DNA of 64,000 nucleotides from Sphingomonas lycopersici (GTDB lineage: Bacteria > Pseudomonadota > Alphaproteobacteria > Sphingomonadales > Sphingomonadaceae): the NCBI RefSeq assembly GCF_026130605.1, contig NZ_JANFAU010000007.1, forward strand, positions 1-64,000, written 5' to 3'. The position numbers and the translations under genes were made by a program. Numbering within the stretch: position 1 is the stretch's first letter; every line of letters starts with the position of its first letter. The notes beneath the pieces were generated by a model that did no database searches, was not told the origin of the DNA, and saw only the letters and a list, made by a program, of their open reading frames with translations. Below are positions 17,480 through 26,298 of the stretch, one piece after another.

Positions 17480-18577
17480 ATGACCAATGCACCCGTCCCC
17501 AAGCCGTGGATCATGGAGATCGCCCCCTATATCCCGGGCCGCTCCACCACCGATGATGGCCGCAAGGTCGCCAAGCTCTCGTCGAACGAGAACCCGCTCG
17601 GCACCAGCCCCAAGGCGCGCGAAGCCTTTGCCAGCGCCGCGACCAGCCTCGAACGCTACCCCGATGCCAGCGCGACCGAATTGCGCGACACGCTGGCCGC
17701 GAAGCACGGGCTGGATCCGGCGCGGATCATCTATGGCAACGGATCGGACGAGGTGCTCCACCTCGCCGCCGGCGCCTTCGCCGGGCCGGGCGACGAGGTG
17801 ATCTACGTCAATTACGGTTTCTCGGTCTATCCGATCGCCACCCGCCGCGTCGGCGCCACCCCGGTGGTGGCGCCCGACAAGGATTATGCCACCGACGTCG
17901 ACGCGATCCTCGCCGCGGTCACCAATCGCACGCGGATCGTGTTCATCGCCAACCCCAACAACCCGACCGGCACCTATGCCCCGCGCGGCGAGATCGAGCG
18001 GCTCCACGCCGGGCTGCGGCCCGACATCCTGCTCGTCATCGACCACGCTTATGCCGAATATATCGACGGCGGCGACGACGACGGCGGGATGGCGCTGGCG
18101 CAAAATGCCCCCAACGTGCTGGTGACCCGCACCTTCTCCAAGATGTACGGCCTCGCCGCGGAGCGCATCGGCTGGGGCTATGCCGCGCCCGCGATCATCG
18201 AGGCGATGCACCGCATCCGCCTGCCCTTCTCGATCACCATCGCCGGGACGGCGGCGGCGGTCGCGGCGCTCGGCGATACCAACTTCGTCGCCAGCACGCG
18301 CGATCATAATGCGCAATGGCGCGCGTGGTTCGCCGACGAGATCGCCAAGCTCGGCAATGCCGGGCTGCGCGCGATCCCCAGCCAGGCCAATTTCATCCTC
18401 GTGTTGTTCGAGGGCGAGCTGACCGCCGAGACCGCCTACAAGGGGCTGATGGACGCGGGCTATATCGTCCGCTGGCTGCCCGGCCAGGGGCTGCCGCACG
18501 GGCTGCGCATCACGATCGGCACCGCGGAGGAAACGCAAGGCGTGATCGCCGCGCTGCGCCGGATGGCCGGGGCCTGA
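17480..18577 (+). CDS. hisC: Histidinol-phosphate aminotransferase
   Basis: PLP enzyme that transaminates imidazole-acetol phosphate to histidinol phosphate; the alphaproteobacterial form often also serves tyrosine and phenylalanine synthesis. The 365-residue fold-type I protein shows LSSNENPLG (about 32-40), YGNGSDEVL (about 84-92), ANPNNPTGT (about 156-164) and the PLP lysine in [16 protein letters not shown]. The ATG giving [10 protein letters not shown] is preferred over earlier in-frame codons that lie in the repeat. The next gene is tyrC, whose ATG overlaps this stop by one base, which supports a role in aromatic amino acids. Confidence 0.95.
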   Translation: MTNAPVPKPWIMEIAPYIPGRSTTDDGRKVAKLSSNENPLGTSPKAREAFASAATSLERYPDASATELRDTLAAKHGLDPARIIYGNGSDEVLHLAAGAFAGPGDEVIYVNYGFSVYPIATRRVGATPVVAPDKDYATDVDAILAAVTNRTRIVFIANPNNPTGTYAPRGEIERLHAGLRPDILLVIDHAYAEYIDGGDDDGGMALAQNAPNVLVTRTFSKMYGLAAERIGWGYAAPAIIEAMHRIRLPFSITIAGTAAAVAALGDTNFVASTRDHNAQWRAWFADEIAKLGNAGLRAIPSQANFILVLFEGELTAETAYKGLMDAGYIVRWLPGQGLPHGLRITIGTAEETQGVIAALRRMAGA

Positions 18578-19485
18578 TGCTGCCGTTCGCGCGCGTCACG
18601 ATCATCGGGCTGGGGCTGATCGGCTCGTCGATCGCGCGCGCGGTGCGCGAGACGATGCCGACGGTGCGGCTTACCGGGCATGACGCGAGCGCCGAGGTGC
18701 GCGAGATCGCCCGCCGGCTCGACCTGCTCGATGATGTGACGGATACCGCCGGCGCGGCGGTGACCGACGCCGAACTGGTGATCCTGTGCGTGCCGGTGGG
18801 CGCGATGGGCGCGGTCGCGGCGGAGATCGCCGCCGATCTGCCCGCCGAGGCGATCGTCAGCGACGTCGGCTCGTCGAAGGAATCGGTCGCGAAGGCGTTG
18901 CGCGAGGCGCTGCCGGACGCGATCGTCGTTCCCGCGCACCCCGTCGCCGGCACCGAGCAGAGCGGCCCCGAGGCGGGGTTCGCCTCCTTGTTCCACGGCC
19001 GCTGGTGCATCGTCACCCCGCTGGCGGACGGCGACGCGGTCGCCGCGGCGCGGGTCGGCGAATTCTGGCGCCGGCTCGGCAGCAATGTCGAGACGATGGC
19101 GCCCGATCACCACGATCGCGTGCTCGCCATCACCAGCCATCTGCCGCACCTCATCGCCTATACGATCGTCGGCACCGCCAACGACCTCGCCGAGGTGACC
19201 GAATCCGAGGTGATCAAATTCTCCGCGGGCGGCTTTCGCGACTTCACCCGCATCGCCGCGTCGGACCCGACGATGTGGCGCGACGTGTTCCTCACCAACA
19301 AGGAAGCGGTGCTGGAGATGCTCCAGCGCTTCAGCGAAGATCTGTCTCAGCTCCAGCGCGCGATCCGCTGGGGCGACGGCGACACCCTGTTCGAGCATTT
19401 CACCCAGACCCGCGCGATCCGCCGCTCGATCGTCGATCAGGGCCAGGACGATGCCGCGGCCGATTTCGGGCGCAAGCACGACTGA
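18577..19485 (+). CDS. tyrC: Prephenate/arogenate dehydrogenase
   Basis: NAD(P)-dependent oxidative decarboxylation leading to tyrosine. The 302-residue protein has the dinucleotide fold VTIIGLGLIGSSIA at about 7-20, the motif DVGSSKESV near 97-105 and PAHPVAGTEQSGPEAG near 118-133. The helical dimer domain fills the second half. Alphaproteobacterial TyrC often accepts both arogenate and prephenate; specificity is not decidable here. Translationally coupled to hisC. Confidence 0.92.
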   Translation: MLPFARVTIIGLGLIGSSIARAVRETMPTVRLTGHDASAEVREIARRLDLLDDVTDTAGAAVTDAELVILCVPVGAMGAVAAEIAADLPAEAIVSDVGSSKESVAKALREALPDAIVVPAHPVAGTEQSGPEAGFASLFHGRWCIVTPLADGDAVAAARVGEFWRRLGSNVETMAPDHHDRVLAITSHLPHLIAYTIVGTANDLAEVTESEVIKFSAGGFRDFTRIAASDPTMWRDVFLTNKEAVLEMLQRFSEDLSQLQRAIRWGDGDTLFEHFTQTRAIRRSIVDQGQDDAAADFGRKHD

Positions 19486-19552
19486 GCTTCCACTCCCCCT
19501 CCTTCTCTGCGCCCCTCCCTTCGCCACGGAGGGGAGCAAAGGGGCGGGCCGC

Positions 19553-20239
19553 CTATTTCTCCAGCGCGTTGATCTCCGCCCACACGCGCCGTTCCGCCTC
19601 GCGACGCGGCAAGCCGGCGGGGATCGGCGCGCCGATGCGGAAGGTCACCACGCCGGGATGCTTCGCTCCCTTTTTGGGAAGCAGCCGCCCGCTGTCGGTG
19701 GCGATCGGCACCACCGGCAGGTCGAGCGCCTTGTACAGCCCGGCAAACCCCGAGCGCAGCGGCGGCTGCTCGCCCGGCGCGACCCGCGTCCCCTCCGGAT
19801 AGACGATCACCGACCGCCCCGAGGCCTTGGCCGCCGCTCCGTCGCGCATCAGCTGGCGTAGCGCCTTGCTCGAAGCCTCGCGGTCGACGACGATCGATCC
19901 GTAGAGCCTCGTCGCCCAGCCCCAGATCGGAATCCGCATCAATTCGCGCTTGAGCACCATCGCCGGGCCGTCGAGAATCAGCTGCAGCTCGAGCGTCTCG
20001 TACATCGCCTGATGCTTGGCGGCGTAGAGAAACTGCCCGCGCGGCACCGCCCCCTCCACCCGGCTCTCGATCCCCAGGATCGTGCGCATCGCCCAGCGGT
20101 GGACCCTCGCCCAGAAATGCGCATAGCCGATCATCGCGCGCTGCCCGGCGAGCGCGACGAGCGGCACGAGCAGCACGATCGGCACCGATACCGCGTAGAA
20201 GAAGGTACGAAACGCGATCGTCCGCAGCCAGTCGCTCAT
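19553..20239 (-). CDS. plsC: 1-acyl-sn-glycerol-3-phosphate acyltransferase
   Basis: Membrane acyltransferase converting lysophosphatidic to phosphatidic acid. It is 228 residues with an N-terminal membrane helix (about 10-35). The first catalytic motif reads HQAMYE (about residue 75), an HX4E variant of the usual HX4D, and the third is the canonical YPEGTR. The ATG at 20239 overlaps the stop of the upstream YdcF gene. A few residues could be added upstream, but the coupling favours this start. Confidence 0.9.
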   Translation of the reverse strand: MSDWLRTIAFRTFFYAVSVPIVLLVPLVALAGQRAMIGYAHFWARVHRWAMRTILGIESRVEGAVPRGQFLYAAKHQAMYETLELQLILDGPAMVLKRELMRIPIWGWATRLYGSIVVDREASSKALRQLMRDGAAAKASGRSVIVYPEGTRVAPGEQPPLRSGFAGLYKALDLPVVPIATDSGRLLPKKGAKHPGVVTFRIGAPIPAGLPRREAERRVWAEINALEK

Positions 20240-20769
20240 TTGCCGACGCCCAGCCACAATACGATGCGGCGTAGAATCAACTTATTGTATTCGTTCACTA
20301 ATTGCCTCAGTCGTGGTTCGGTCGAGACGCCGTCGCGGACGATGACCGCATCGTCGTCGAGCGCGGCATGCAATTCCATCCGCGCGCGCGCCATATGCCA
20401 GTCGGAGGTGACGAGCCGCACCGAACGATAGTGATGCTGCCGCACCCAGCCGGCGGTCTCCTCGGCGTTGGAACGCGTATCGACCGCCTGCCGCCCGAGA
20501 TCGACGCAGCAGTCGATCGCCGCGGCATGACCGAAGACGTCGGCGAGATCGCTCTTGCTCACCCCCGGCGCCACTCCGGTGACCAGCATCCGCGTCGCGC
20601 GCTTTTCCTCGATCAGCGCCAGCCCGCGCGCGATCCGCCCCGCCCCGCCGGTCGGCACGACGATCGCATCGGTCCGCGCGACATCCGAGGGCTGGGCGAG
20701 CAGCAGCGTGAAGGCTGCGAAGCCCAGCCCCCATGCCACCGCGATCAATCCGATCAGCCGGCTGATCAT
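20236..20769 (-). CDS. YdcF/ElyC family protein
   Basis: A 177-residue protein with one N-terminal membrane helix (about 3-25) followed by a DUF218-like periplasmic domain: DAIVVPTGGAGRIARGL (about 39-55) and a late TSDWHMARA motif. Related ElyC and SanA proteins affect envelope integrity. It sits in a minus-strand string ftsE-ftsX-this gene-plsC with overlapping ends, suggesting one operon for envelope functions. Confidence 0.87.
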   Translation of the reverse strand: MISRLIGLIAVAWGLGFAAFTLLLAQPSDVARTDAIVVPTGGAGRIARGLALIEEKRATRMLVTGVAPGVSKSDLADVFGHAAAIDCCVDLGRQAVDTRSNAEETAGWVRQHHYRSVRLVTSDWHMARARMELHAALDDDAVIVRDGVSTEPRLRQLVNEYNKLILRRIVLWLGVGK

Positions 20770-21641
20770 AAGATGCGCCCCAGCGCACGCGTCACCGCGA
20801 TCCGCGCGGCGAGCATCGCCAGCAAAGCGAAGACGAGCGGCAGCAGCGCGAGCATCAGCCACGCCCCCGCCCCCAGCCCGGCGCCGCCGAGCAATTCCGA
20901 CCCGAGCCCCGACGCGCGCGCGCCGATCAGCGCCACCGTCGCCAGCGCCGCCGCGCCGCCCGCCACGCCGCCGACCAGCGCATCGCGCGCGATGCGGCGC
21001 TGGAACAGCCGCGCGATCTGCACGTCGGTCGCGCCGAGCATATGCATCACCTCGATCGTTGCGCGATGCGCGTCGAGCCCGGCGCGCGCCGCGACGACCA
21101 CCACCGTCGCGGTCGCGGTTGCCATCAGCGCGACCAGCCCCAGGCCCAGCCAGGTCGCGAACGACAGCATCCCGGCGACGGAGGCCATCCAGCTGGCATG
21201 CGCGTCGATCCGCGCCGCCGGCGCCACCCCGCGCACCGCCGCGGTCACCCGGGCGAGCGTCGCGGGCGCGGTGTCGGCGAGATCGACGTCGATCATCGCG
21301 GGCAGCGGCAGATCGGCGTCATTGGCCTCCGCCCCCAACCACGGCCGCAGCAGGTCGGCGAGCGCGGCGCGGCTCACCGGGGCGACCCGCGTCACCCCCG
21401 GCGTCGCGCGCAGCCGCGCCGCGAGCCGCGCCGCCAGCGCCGCGCGCGCATCGGGCGCGCCGCTGGTCAGCTGGACGGTCAGCCGCCCGGCGATCGCGCG
21501 CTCGAGCGCCCCCGCCGCATTGCGCGTCGCCAGCCCCATCGCGGCGGAGAGCACCGTCAGAAACAGCATGATCGCGATCACATAGCTCATCGCGCGTCCG
21601 TCGCGCGCATTGTCGAGCAACCGGGCGGTCGACGCTGCCAT
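20766..21641 (-). CDS. ftsX: Cell division protein FtsX
   Basis: Membrane partner of FtsE that controls septal peptidoglycan hydrolases. The 291-residue protein has a first membrane helix near residues 20-42, a periplasmic loop (about 45-165) and three more C-terminal helices. The segment EVMHMLGATDVQIARLFQRR (read in two halves, around 200-220) is characteristic. The start is two bases after the ftsE stop. The frame is open far upstream through ftsE, but that part is a shadow. Confidence 0.92.
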   Translation of the reverse strand: MAASTARLLDNARDGRAMSYVIAIMLFLTVLSAAMGLATRNAAGALERAIAGRLTVQLTSGAPDARAALAARLAARLRATPGVTRVAPVSRAALADLLRPWLGAEANDADLPLPAMIDVDLADTAPATLARVTAAVRGVAPAARIDAHASWMASVAGMLSFATWLGLGLVALMATATATVVVVAARAGLDAHRATIEVMHMLGATDVQIARLFQRRIARDALVGGVAGGAAALATVALIGARASGLGSELLGGAGLGAGAWLMLALLPLVFALLAMLAARIAVTRALGRIL

Positions 21642-21643
21642 CG

Positions 21644-22348
21644 TCAATCGCGCCGCGCGGGGGGATTGCGCAGCAGCCCGGTCGGATCCTGCAGCCGCCC
21701 GCGATCGAGCCGCATCATCTGCGCCTCGCTCACGCGATTGAGCAGGTGCAGATCGTGGGTCGCGACGAGCACCGTCGTCCCCAGCCGGTTGAGCGAGTCG
21801 AACAACAATAACAGCCGCTCGGCCATCTCGGGATCGACGTTGCCGGTCGGCTCGTCGGCCACGAGGATCTCGGGCCGTCCGATCACCGCGCGCGCGATCG
21901 CGACGCGCTGCTGCTCGCCGCCCGACAGCGTCGCGGGACGCGCGCCGCCGCGGTCGCCCAGCCCGACCCAGGCGAGCATCTCGCTGACCGGGCCGGCGAC
22001 GTCCGCCTCGGGCACCCCGGCGACGCGCAGCGGCAAGGCGATATTGTCGGCGATCGAGAGATGCGGGATCAGCCGGAAATCCTGGAACACCACCCCGATG
22101 CGGCGGCGGAATCCGGGGAGGCGGCTGCGCGGCATCGTCACCGCATCCTCGCCGAACAACCGGATGATCCCGCGGCTCGGGCGCTGCGCGAGATAGAGCA
22201 GGCGGAGCAGCGAGGTCTTGCCTGCCCCGCTCGCCCCGGTGAGGAAGTAGAAAGCGCCGCTCGCCAGCGTGAAGCTGATGTCGGACAGCGTCTCCTGGCC
22301 GGTGCCGTAGCGCAGCCCCACATTTTCGAACTGCACGATATTCGCCAT
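21644..22348 (-). CDS. ftsE: Cell division ATP-binding protein FtsE
   Basis: ABC ATPase of the FtsEX complex. The 234-residue protein has Walker A GASGAGKTS (38-46), signature LSGGEQQR and Walker B ILVADEPTGNVD, followed by the H-loop THDLHLL. The motif order and length fit FtsE rather than a LolD-type ATPase, and ftsX follows directly. Confidence 0.95.
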   Translation of the reverse strand: MANIVQFENVGLRYGTGQETLSDISFTLASGAFYFLTGASGAGKTSLLRLLYLAQRPSRGIIRLFGEDAVTMPRSRLPGFRRRIGVVFQDFRLIPHLSIADNIALPLRVAGVPEADVAGPVSEMLAWVGLGDRGGARPATLSGGEQQRVAIARAVIGRPEILVADEPTGNVDPEMAERLLLLFDSLNRLGTTVLVATHDLHLLNRVSEAQMMRLDRGRLQDPTGLLRNPPARRD

Positions 22349-22506
22349 TGCCGGCGCCGTTCCGCCCTACCCCATCATCGGCTTCGCCATCGCACGACGC
22401 GGGGCATCGCTTCAAGGCCGCGTTACCGACACTCATCGCTTGCCAGCGACGCGCTGAGCGTGTTTAGATTCACGGATTCAAGCCCAGCGCAAGCGGTTGT
22501 CGCGAC

Positions 22507-23265
22507 ATGATCCTCGAATGCCCCGAATGCCGCACCCGCTATCTGGTCCCCGACAGCGCAATCGGGCTGACCGGACGCGTCGTGCGTTGCGCCAATTGCC
22601 GTCACAGCTGGTTCCAGGAGCCGAGCGCGCAGGCGATCGAGGAGGCGCAGGCCCCCGCGCCGGCGCCCGTTATCTCGCCCGCGGCTTCGGCGGCCGAGGC
22701 CGCGCCGCCTGCCCCCCCCGCCCCGCCTGCGCCGCTCGCCGGTATTCCCCAGCCGGCGGAGGTCGCCCCGCCGCCGTCCCCGGTGGCCGCGCCCGATTAC
22801 GACGCCTTCGCGCACCGCCCGCCGTTCCGCCCGCGCCGCGATCAATCGCGCCGCTGGACGATCGCGGCGGTCGCCGCCGGGGTGCTGATGCTCGTCGCGG
22901 TGGCGGCGATCATCTGGATGAGCGCGCCGGGGCTCGCGCAGCAGCTCGGGCTGTCGTTCGGCCCCGGCGAATCGCCGCTGCGGCTGGTCGACAATCCGAT
23001 CGAGCGGCGCGAGATGGCCAATGGCAGCGAGTTGTTCGCGATCTCGGGCAAAGTGCTCAACCCGTCCGACACCCGCCAGCGCGTCCCGGACATCCGCGCC
23101 GACCTGCGCGATGCCAAGGGCCGGATCGTGTTCAGCTGGACGATCACCCCGCAGCAGCGTTCGCTCGGCCCCAAGGGATCGATCGATTTCAATTCGGCCA
23201 AGCTCGACGTGCCGGCCAATTCGAAGCGGCTCGAACTGAGCTTCGTCGGCGAGAACGCGAAATAG
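22507..23265 (+). CDS. MJ0042-type zinc-ribbon protein with membrane anchor
   Basis: A 252-residue protein starting [12 protein letters not shown] with a four-cysteine zinc ribbon (CPEC at 5-8 and CANC about residues 29-32), a Pro/Ala-rich linker (about 45-100), one membrane helix (about 118-138) and a DUF3426-like outer domain. It is divergent from ftsE. Proteins of this layout are common in alphaproteobacteria; their job is unknown. Some family members are named as regulators without evidence. Confidence 0.85.
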   Translation: MILECPECRTRYLVPDSAIGLTGRVVRCANCRHSWFQEPSAQAIEEAQAPAPAPVISPAASAAEAAPPAPPAPPAPLAGIPQPAEVAPPPSPVAAPDYDAFAHRPPFRPRRDQSRRWTIAAVAAGVLMLVAVAAIIWMSAPGLAQQLGLSFGPGESPLRLVDNPIERREMANGSELFAISGKVLNPSDTRQRVPDIRADLRDAKGRIVFSWTITPQQRSLGPKGSIDFNSAKLDVPANSKRLELSFVGENAK

Positions 23266-23305
23266 GCGATTCCGCTGTTGGGCAAATGCAGCTTCGCCGC
23301 ATTTA

Positions 23306-23385
23306 CGGCGCCGGCCCGCTCCCGCACCCGTCCTCCCACGAGCATATCCTGATCGGACGTCGGGTGGAGGAGCGGGCCGGCGCCG
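23306..23385. repeat. Hairpin repeat family B, copy 3
   Basis: Arms CGGCGCCGGCCCGCTCC and its exact complement close the element; loop GCATATCCTGATCGGA. It lies 41 bases after the zinc-ribbon gene. Confidence 0.85.
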
Positions 23386-23516
23386 CGCGACTGACCCAAA
23401 GCGTCATTTCCAAACAAACCAAGATCAAATCTTTCGCTGGGGCATTGCCAGCCCCGTAGGGCTTTGCTAGGGGCGCCGTCCTGCCAGTCGCCGGGCCCGC
23501 CCGGTAGACATCACGT

Positions 23517-23603
23517 GCGGTCGTGGCGGAACTGGTAGACGCGCAACGTTGAGGTCGTTGTGTCCGAAAGGACGTGGAAGTTCGAGTCTTCTCGACCGCA
23601 CCA
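23517..23603 (+). tRNA. tRNA-Leu (anticodon GAG)
   Basis: An 87-base class II tRNA. Acceptor strands GCGGTCG and CGACCGC pair perfectly; the D arm is GCG...CGC with GGTAGA; the anticodon stem CAACG/CGTTG encloses loop TTGAGGT with anticodon GAG. A long variable arm (TGTCC-GAAA-GGACG) marks it as leucine type. The T arm contains TTCGAGT, the discriminator is A and CCA is encoded. Confidence 0.97.
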
Positions 23604-23912
23604 ATATCCCGCCTGACCGGCCGGGATCGCCCCGCAAGGGGCCTTTCATAAACTTCGCAGAATCGGCGCCTTTCCGGGATCGGGAAGGCGCCGGCGCGAC
23701 TCGCGCGCGCCAAGCGAAATGTTAACCATTTTCGTCGCAAAGTCCGGCAGCGAACAAGACAACCGTTTACCGCAAATCTTATTAAATTGTCGCAATCCGG
23801 GACAGTTTTGGCTATGTCCGGCGGCAACAGGTGGGATCAACGGGGTGGTCCGTCGTGATAAAAGATATGCCGATCCCGATGGGGGAGGGGCGTAGATCCG
23901 GGTGTTCGGCGT
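23604..23912. other. Non-coding gap after tRNA-Leu
   Basis: No gene seen. It holds a likely tRNA terminator (23629-23646), a second GC-rich inverted repeat at 23665-23692 with 8-base arms GGCGCCTT/AAGGCGCC, and then an AT-richer stretch (about 23715-23830) probably carrying the promoter of the PEP-CTERM gene. GTTAACCAT at 23718 resembles a CtrA half-site; this is weak evidence. Confidence 0.5.
23629..23646 (+). terminator. Possible intrinsic terminator of tRNA-Leu
   Basis: Stem GCCCC/GGGGC with loop GCAA, followed by CTTTC. The T-run is short, so strength is doubtful. Confidence 0.5.
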
Positions 23913-24542
23913 ATGATGGTTAACAAACGCAGATGGCGCAAGGGGCTGACGCTGGCGGGGTTGCTGATCGCAACCGGGACCGGCGCGGGCTATGTCGCGG
24001 GCGACAAGAACGGTCTCGGTGCCGGCATCAGTGCCGCGTCCGCCGCCGTGACCGCCGCGCTCGCCGATCCGCTGGCGATGTTCACCGATCGCTCGCCCGG
24101 CGGCCGCGCCGCCGGCGCGCTGACCCAGACCAAGGGCCCGCGCGAGCGCGTCGCGACCAATGTCCGCCACCGCCCGCCCGCGCCCAAGCCGGCGACGCCG
24201 GTCGAGCGCGTGCTCACCTCGCTGCGCGAGCGGCCGCCGATCATCGCCGACGTGCCCGATCTGCCGTTCGGCGCGACCCCGCCTTATGTGCCGCCCACCG
24301 ATATCATCAGCCCGCCCGTCGGGCCGGGGCCGGTACCGATCGTGCCGTTCATCCCGCCGCTGACCAACGGCGGTGGCAGTAGCGGTGGCGGTTGCTGCAC
24401 GCCGCCCGTCACCCCACCCGTCACCCCGCCGGGTGGCGTGCCCGAGCCCGCGACCTGGGCGATGATGCTGATCGGCTTCTTCTCGATCGGCGCGGCGCTG
24501 CGCCGGCGCGGCCGAGTGGTGACCATTGTCGCTGACCGCTAA
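23913..24542 (+). CDS. PEPxxWA-CTERM sorting domain protein
   Basis: A 209-residue exported protein of low complexity. It has an N-terminal hydrophobic segment (about 10-28) and a Pro- and Gly-rich middle with a double cysteine (GGGCCTPP), and ends in the sorting signal PEPATWAMMLIGFF plus the basic tail RRRGR. The signal fits the sphingomonad PEPxxWA class, cut and perhaps anchored by an exosortase not encoded here. ATG 23913 or 23916 may be used. The last 17 bases overlap the next gene, so the two are probably cotranscribed. Function unknown; a structural or matrix role is a guess. Confidence 0.88.
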   Translation: MMVNKRRWRKGLTLAGLLIATGTGAGYVAGDKNGLGAGISAASAAVTAALADPLAMFTDRSPGGRAAGALTQTKGPRERVATNVRHRPPAPKPATPVERVLTSLRERPPIIADVPDLPFGATPPYVPPTDIISPPVGPGPVPIVPFIPPLTNGGGSSGGGCCTPPVTPPVTPPGGVPEPATWAMMLIGFFSIGAALRRRGRVVTIVADR

Positions 24543-25191
24543 ACTCTCCCCCCGCTATCTGGGACAGAAGCTGGCACGGCTCGCCGTGCCGCTCGCGCTG
24601 GCCGCGGCGGCGATCGCCGGCGGGGCGGCGGCGGCGCATTATTACACCAAGCACCATCTGACCGACCCGCCGGTACAGGTGGTCGAGCGTGGCCCGCGGC
24701 TATGGTATCCGGTCGGCCAATATCCCGCGCTCACCTTGCCCGACGGCGAGCGCCGTGCGGTGAAGAGCGTGCTCAACGTCCGCAATACGATGCATTACGG
24801 CGATTATGTCTGGAACGAACAGCATATCCCGGCGGGTGACATCTGGGTGCGGATCGATCTCGCGCGGCAATTGCTCTCGGTGTTTCGCGACGGGCACGAA
24901 ATCGGCTCGGCGGTGATCCTCTACGGCACCGACGGCAAGCCGACCCCGACCGGGGTGTTCCCGATCCTCGAAAAGCGCGAGACCCATGTCTCGTCGCTCT
25001 ATGACGCGAGCATGCCCTATATGATGCGGCTCACCGGAGACGGGGTGGCGATCCACGCCAGCAACGTCCGCCGCGGCGCCGCGACCCACGGCTGCATCGG
25101 TATCCCGCCGTCCTTCGCCGCATTGCTGTTCAAGGCGGTCAGCAACGGCGACAAGGTGGCGATTCTCCCGCCGCGGGAAAAATCATCGTAA
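24526..25191 (+). CDS. L,D-transpeptidase (YkuD family)
   Basis: A 221-residue envelope enzyme with an N-terminal membrane anchor (about 18-40) and a YkuD catalytic domain. The catalytic block is AIHASN followed by THGCIGIP, with the nucleophilic Cys in HGC; the usual Arg or Asn after HGCI is Gly here, as in some subfamilies. Such enzymes form 3-3 peptidoglycan cross-links or attach proteins to peptidoglycan. The start is probably the TTG inside the end of the PEP-CTERM gene; coupling with that gene is notable. Confidence 0.87.
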   Translation: MSLTAKLSPRYLGQKLARLAVPLALAAAAIAGGAAAAHYYTKHHLTDPPVQVVERGPRLWYPVGQYPALTLPDGERRAVKSVLNVRNTMHYGDYVWNEQHIPAGDIWVRIDLARQLLSVFRDGHEIGSAVILYGTDGKPTPTGVFPILEKRETHVSSLYDASMPYMMRLTGDGVAIHASNVRRGAATHGCIGIPPSFAALLFKAVSNGDKVAILPPREKSS

Positions 25192-25271
25192 ACGAAGGGA
25201 TAACCACCCCCTTCAACCGCCTGCTGACGCTCGCATGACAGAATCGGCCCATCTTTCGGAATGGGCCTGCC

Positions 25272-25796
25272 ATGTCGCGTCGTCGTTTGACATCGCTGAT
25301 CGCCAGCCTCGGGCTGCTGTTTTCGTTGCCGATCATGGTCGGTGCGACCGATCCCACGTCCAATTTCGCCGATCGCGTGCTCGGCAGGCACAACCGCGAG
25401 CGCGTCGCGATGGGCATCATGCCGCTCAAATGGGATCCGATGCTCGCCGCCTCGGCGCAGGACTGGGCCAATTATCTCGCGCGGAGCGGCCGTTTCGAAC
25501 ATGCCCCCGAACGTCCGTTCGATCCGCAGGGCGAGAATCTGTGGGCCGGCACGCGCGGCGCCTTCACGCTCGAACATATGGTCGACGCCTGGATCCGCGA
25601 GAAGCGCTTCTTCACCCCCGGGGTGTTCCCCAACAACAGCACGACCGGACGGGTCGAGGACATCGGCCATTATACCCAGCTGATGTGGCGCGATTCCGGC
25701 GAGGTCGGTTGCGCGATCGCGCGCGGGCGGATCGAGGACGTGCTGGTGTGTCGCTACAGCGACGCCGGCAATTATATCGGCGAACGCCCCTTCTGA
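25272..25796 (+). CDS. CAP domain protein
   Basis: A secreted 174-residue protein: signal peptide about 1-25 ([15 protein letters not shown]), then a CAP (SCP/PR-1) domain. CAP signatures are HNRERVAMG near 39-47, the paired HAP...GENLWAG region (about 76-91) and GHYTQLMWR (about 134-142), with the motif [11 protein letters not shown] at the end. Bacterial CAP proteins are periplasmic or secreted and of mostly unknown function. Confidence 0.88.
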   Translation: MSRRRLTSLIASLGLLFSLPIMVGATDPTSNFADRVLGRHNRERVAMGIMPLKWDPMLAASAQDWANYLARSGRFEHAPERPFDPQGENLWAGTRGAFTLEHMVDAWIREKRFFTPGVFPNNSTTGRVEDIGHYTQLMWRDSGEVGCAIARGRIEDVLVCRYSDAGNYIGERPF

Positions 25797-25857
25797 ACCG
25801 GTCCGCAGCGCCGACGCCGGCTTGACGCGCCCCGCCGCGCGGCGGAGAATCACGCGC

Positions 25858-26253
25858 ATGGAACATCTCGATCTGTCCGAGTCAGAATGGCGCCGGCGGC
25901 TGACCCCCGAGCAATATCACGTACTGCGCGAGGCCGGGACGGAGCGCGCTTTTTCCGGCAAATACAACGACAACAAGGCCGACGGCATCTATCATTGCGC
26001 GGCCTGCGAACTGGAATTGTTCGATTCGGCGGACAAATATGATTCTGGATCGGGCTGGCCCAGCTTCACCCGGCCGATCGCGCCCGATGCGGTGACCGAT
26101 CATAGCGACACGAGCCACGGCATGACTCGCGTCGAAACGCGCTGCGCGCGATGCGACAGCCACCTCGGCCACGTCTTCCCCGATGGCCCCCCGCCGACCG
26201 GGACGCGCTATTGCATGAATTCGGTCAGCCTCGATTTCCAGCCGCGCCGCTAG
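25858..26253 (+). CDS. msrB: Peptide-methionine (R)-S-oxide reductase
   Basis: Repairs R-methionine sulfoxide in proteins. The 131-residue protein has two zinc CxxC pairs (Cys47/Cys50 and Cys96/Cys99) and the catalytic cysteine Cys119 in RYCMNSVSL. The substrate-binding GSGWPSF is at 64-70. There is no signal peptide, so it acts in the cytosol. ATG 25858 is chosen because the domain begins right after it. Confidence 0.96.
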   Translation: MEHLDLSESEWRRRLTPEQYHVLREAGTERAFSGKYNDNKADGIYHCAACELELFDSADKYDSGSGWPSFTRPIAPDAVTDHSDTSHGMTRVETRCARCDSHLGHVFPDGPPPTGTRYCMNSVSLDFQPRR

Positions 26254-26298
26254 ACTTGTTAAGGACAGGCTAAGCCTCTATCCGTTCTAGCCGATCCG

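Noticed and set aside
20766..22436. ftsX reading frame extended through ftsE (556 codons)
   Set aside because: The extra N-terminal part is a frame-shifted shadow of ftsE; FtsX similarity starts at the ATG at 21641.
25017..25859. Minus-strand frame over the CAP gene
   Set aside because: Shadow of the CAP and L,D-transpeptidase genes, with no recognisable motif.
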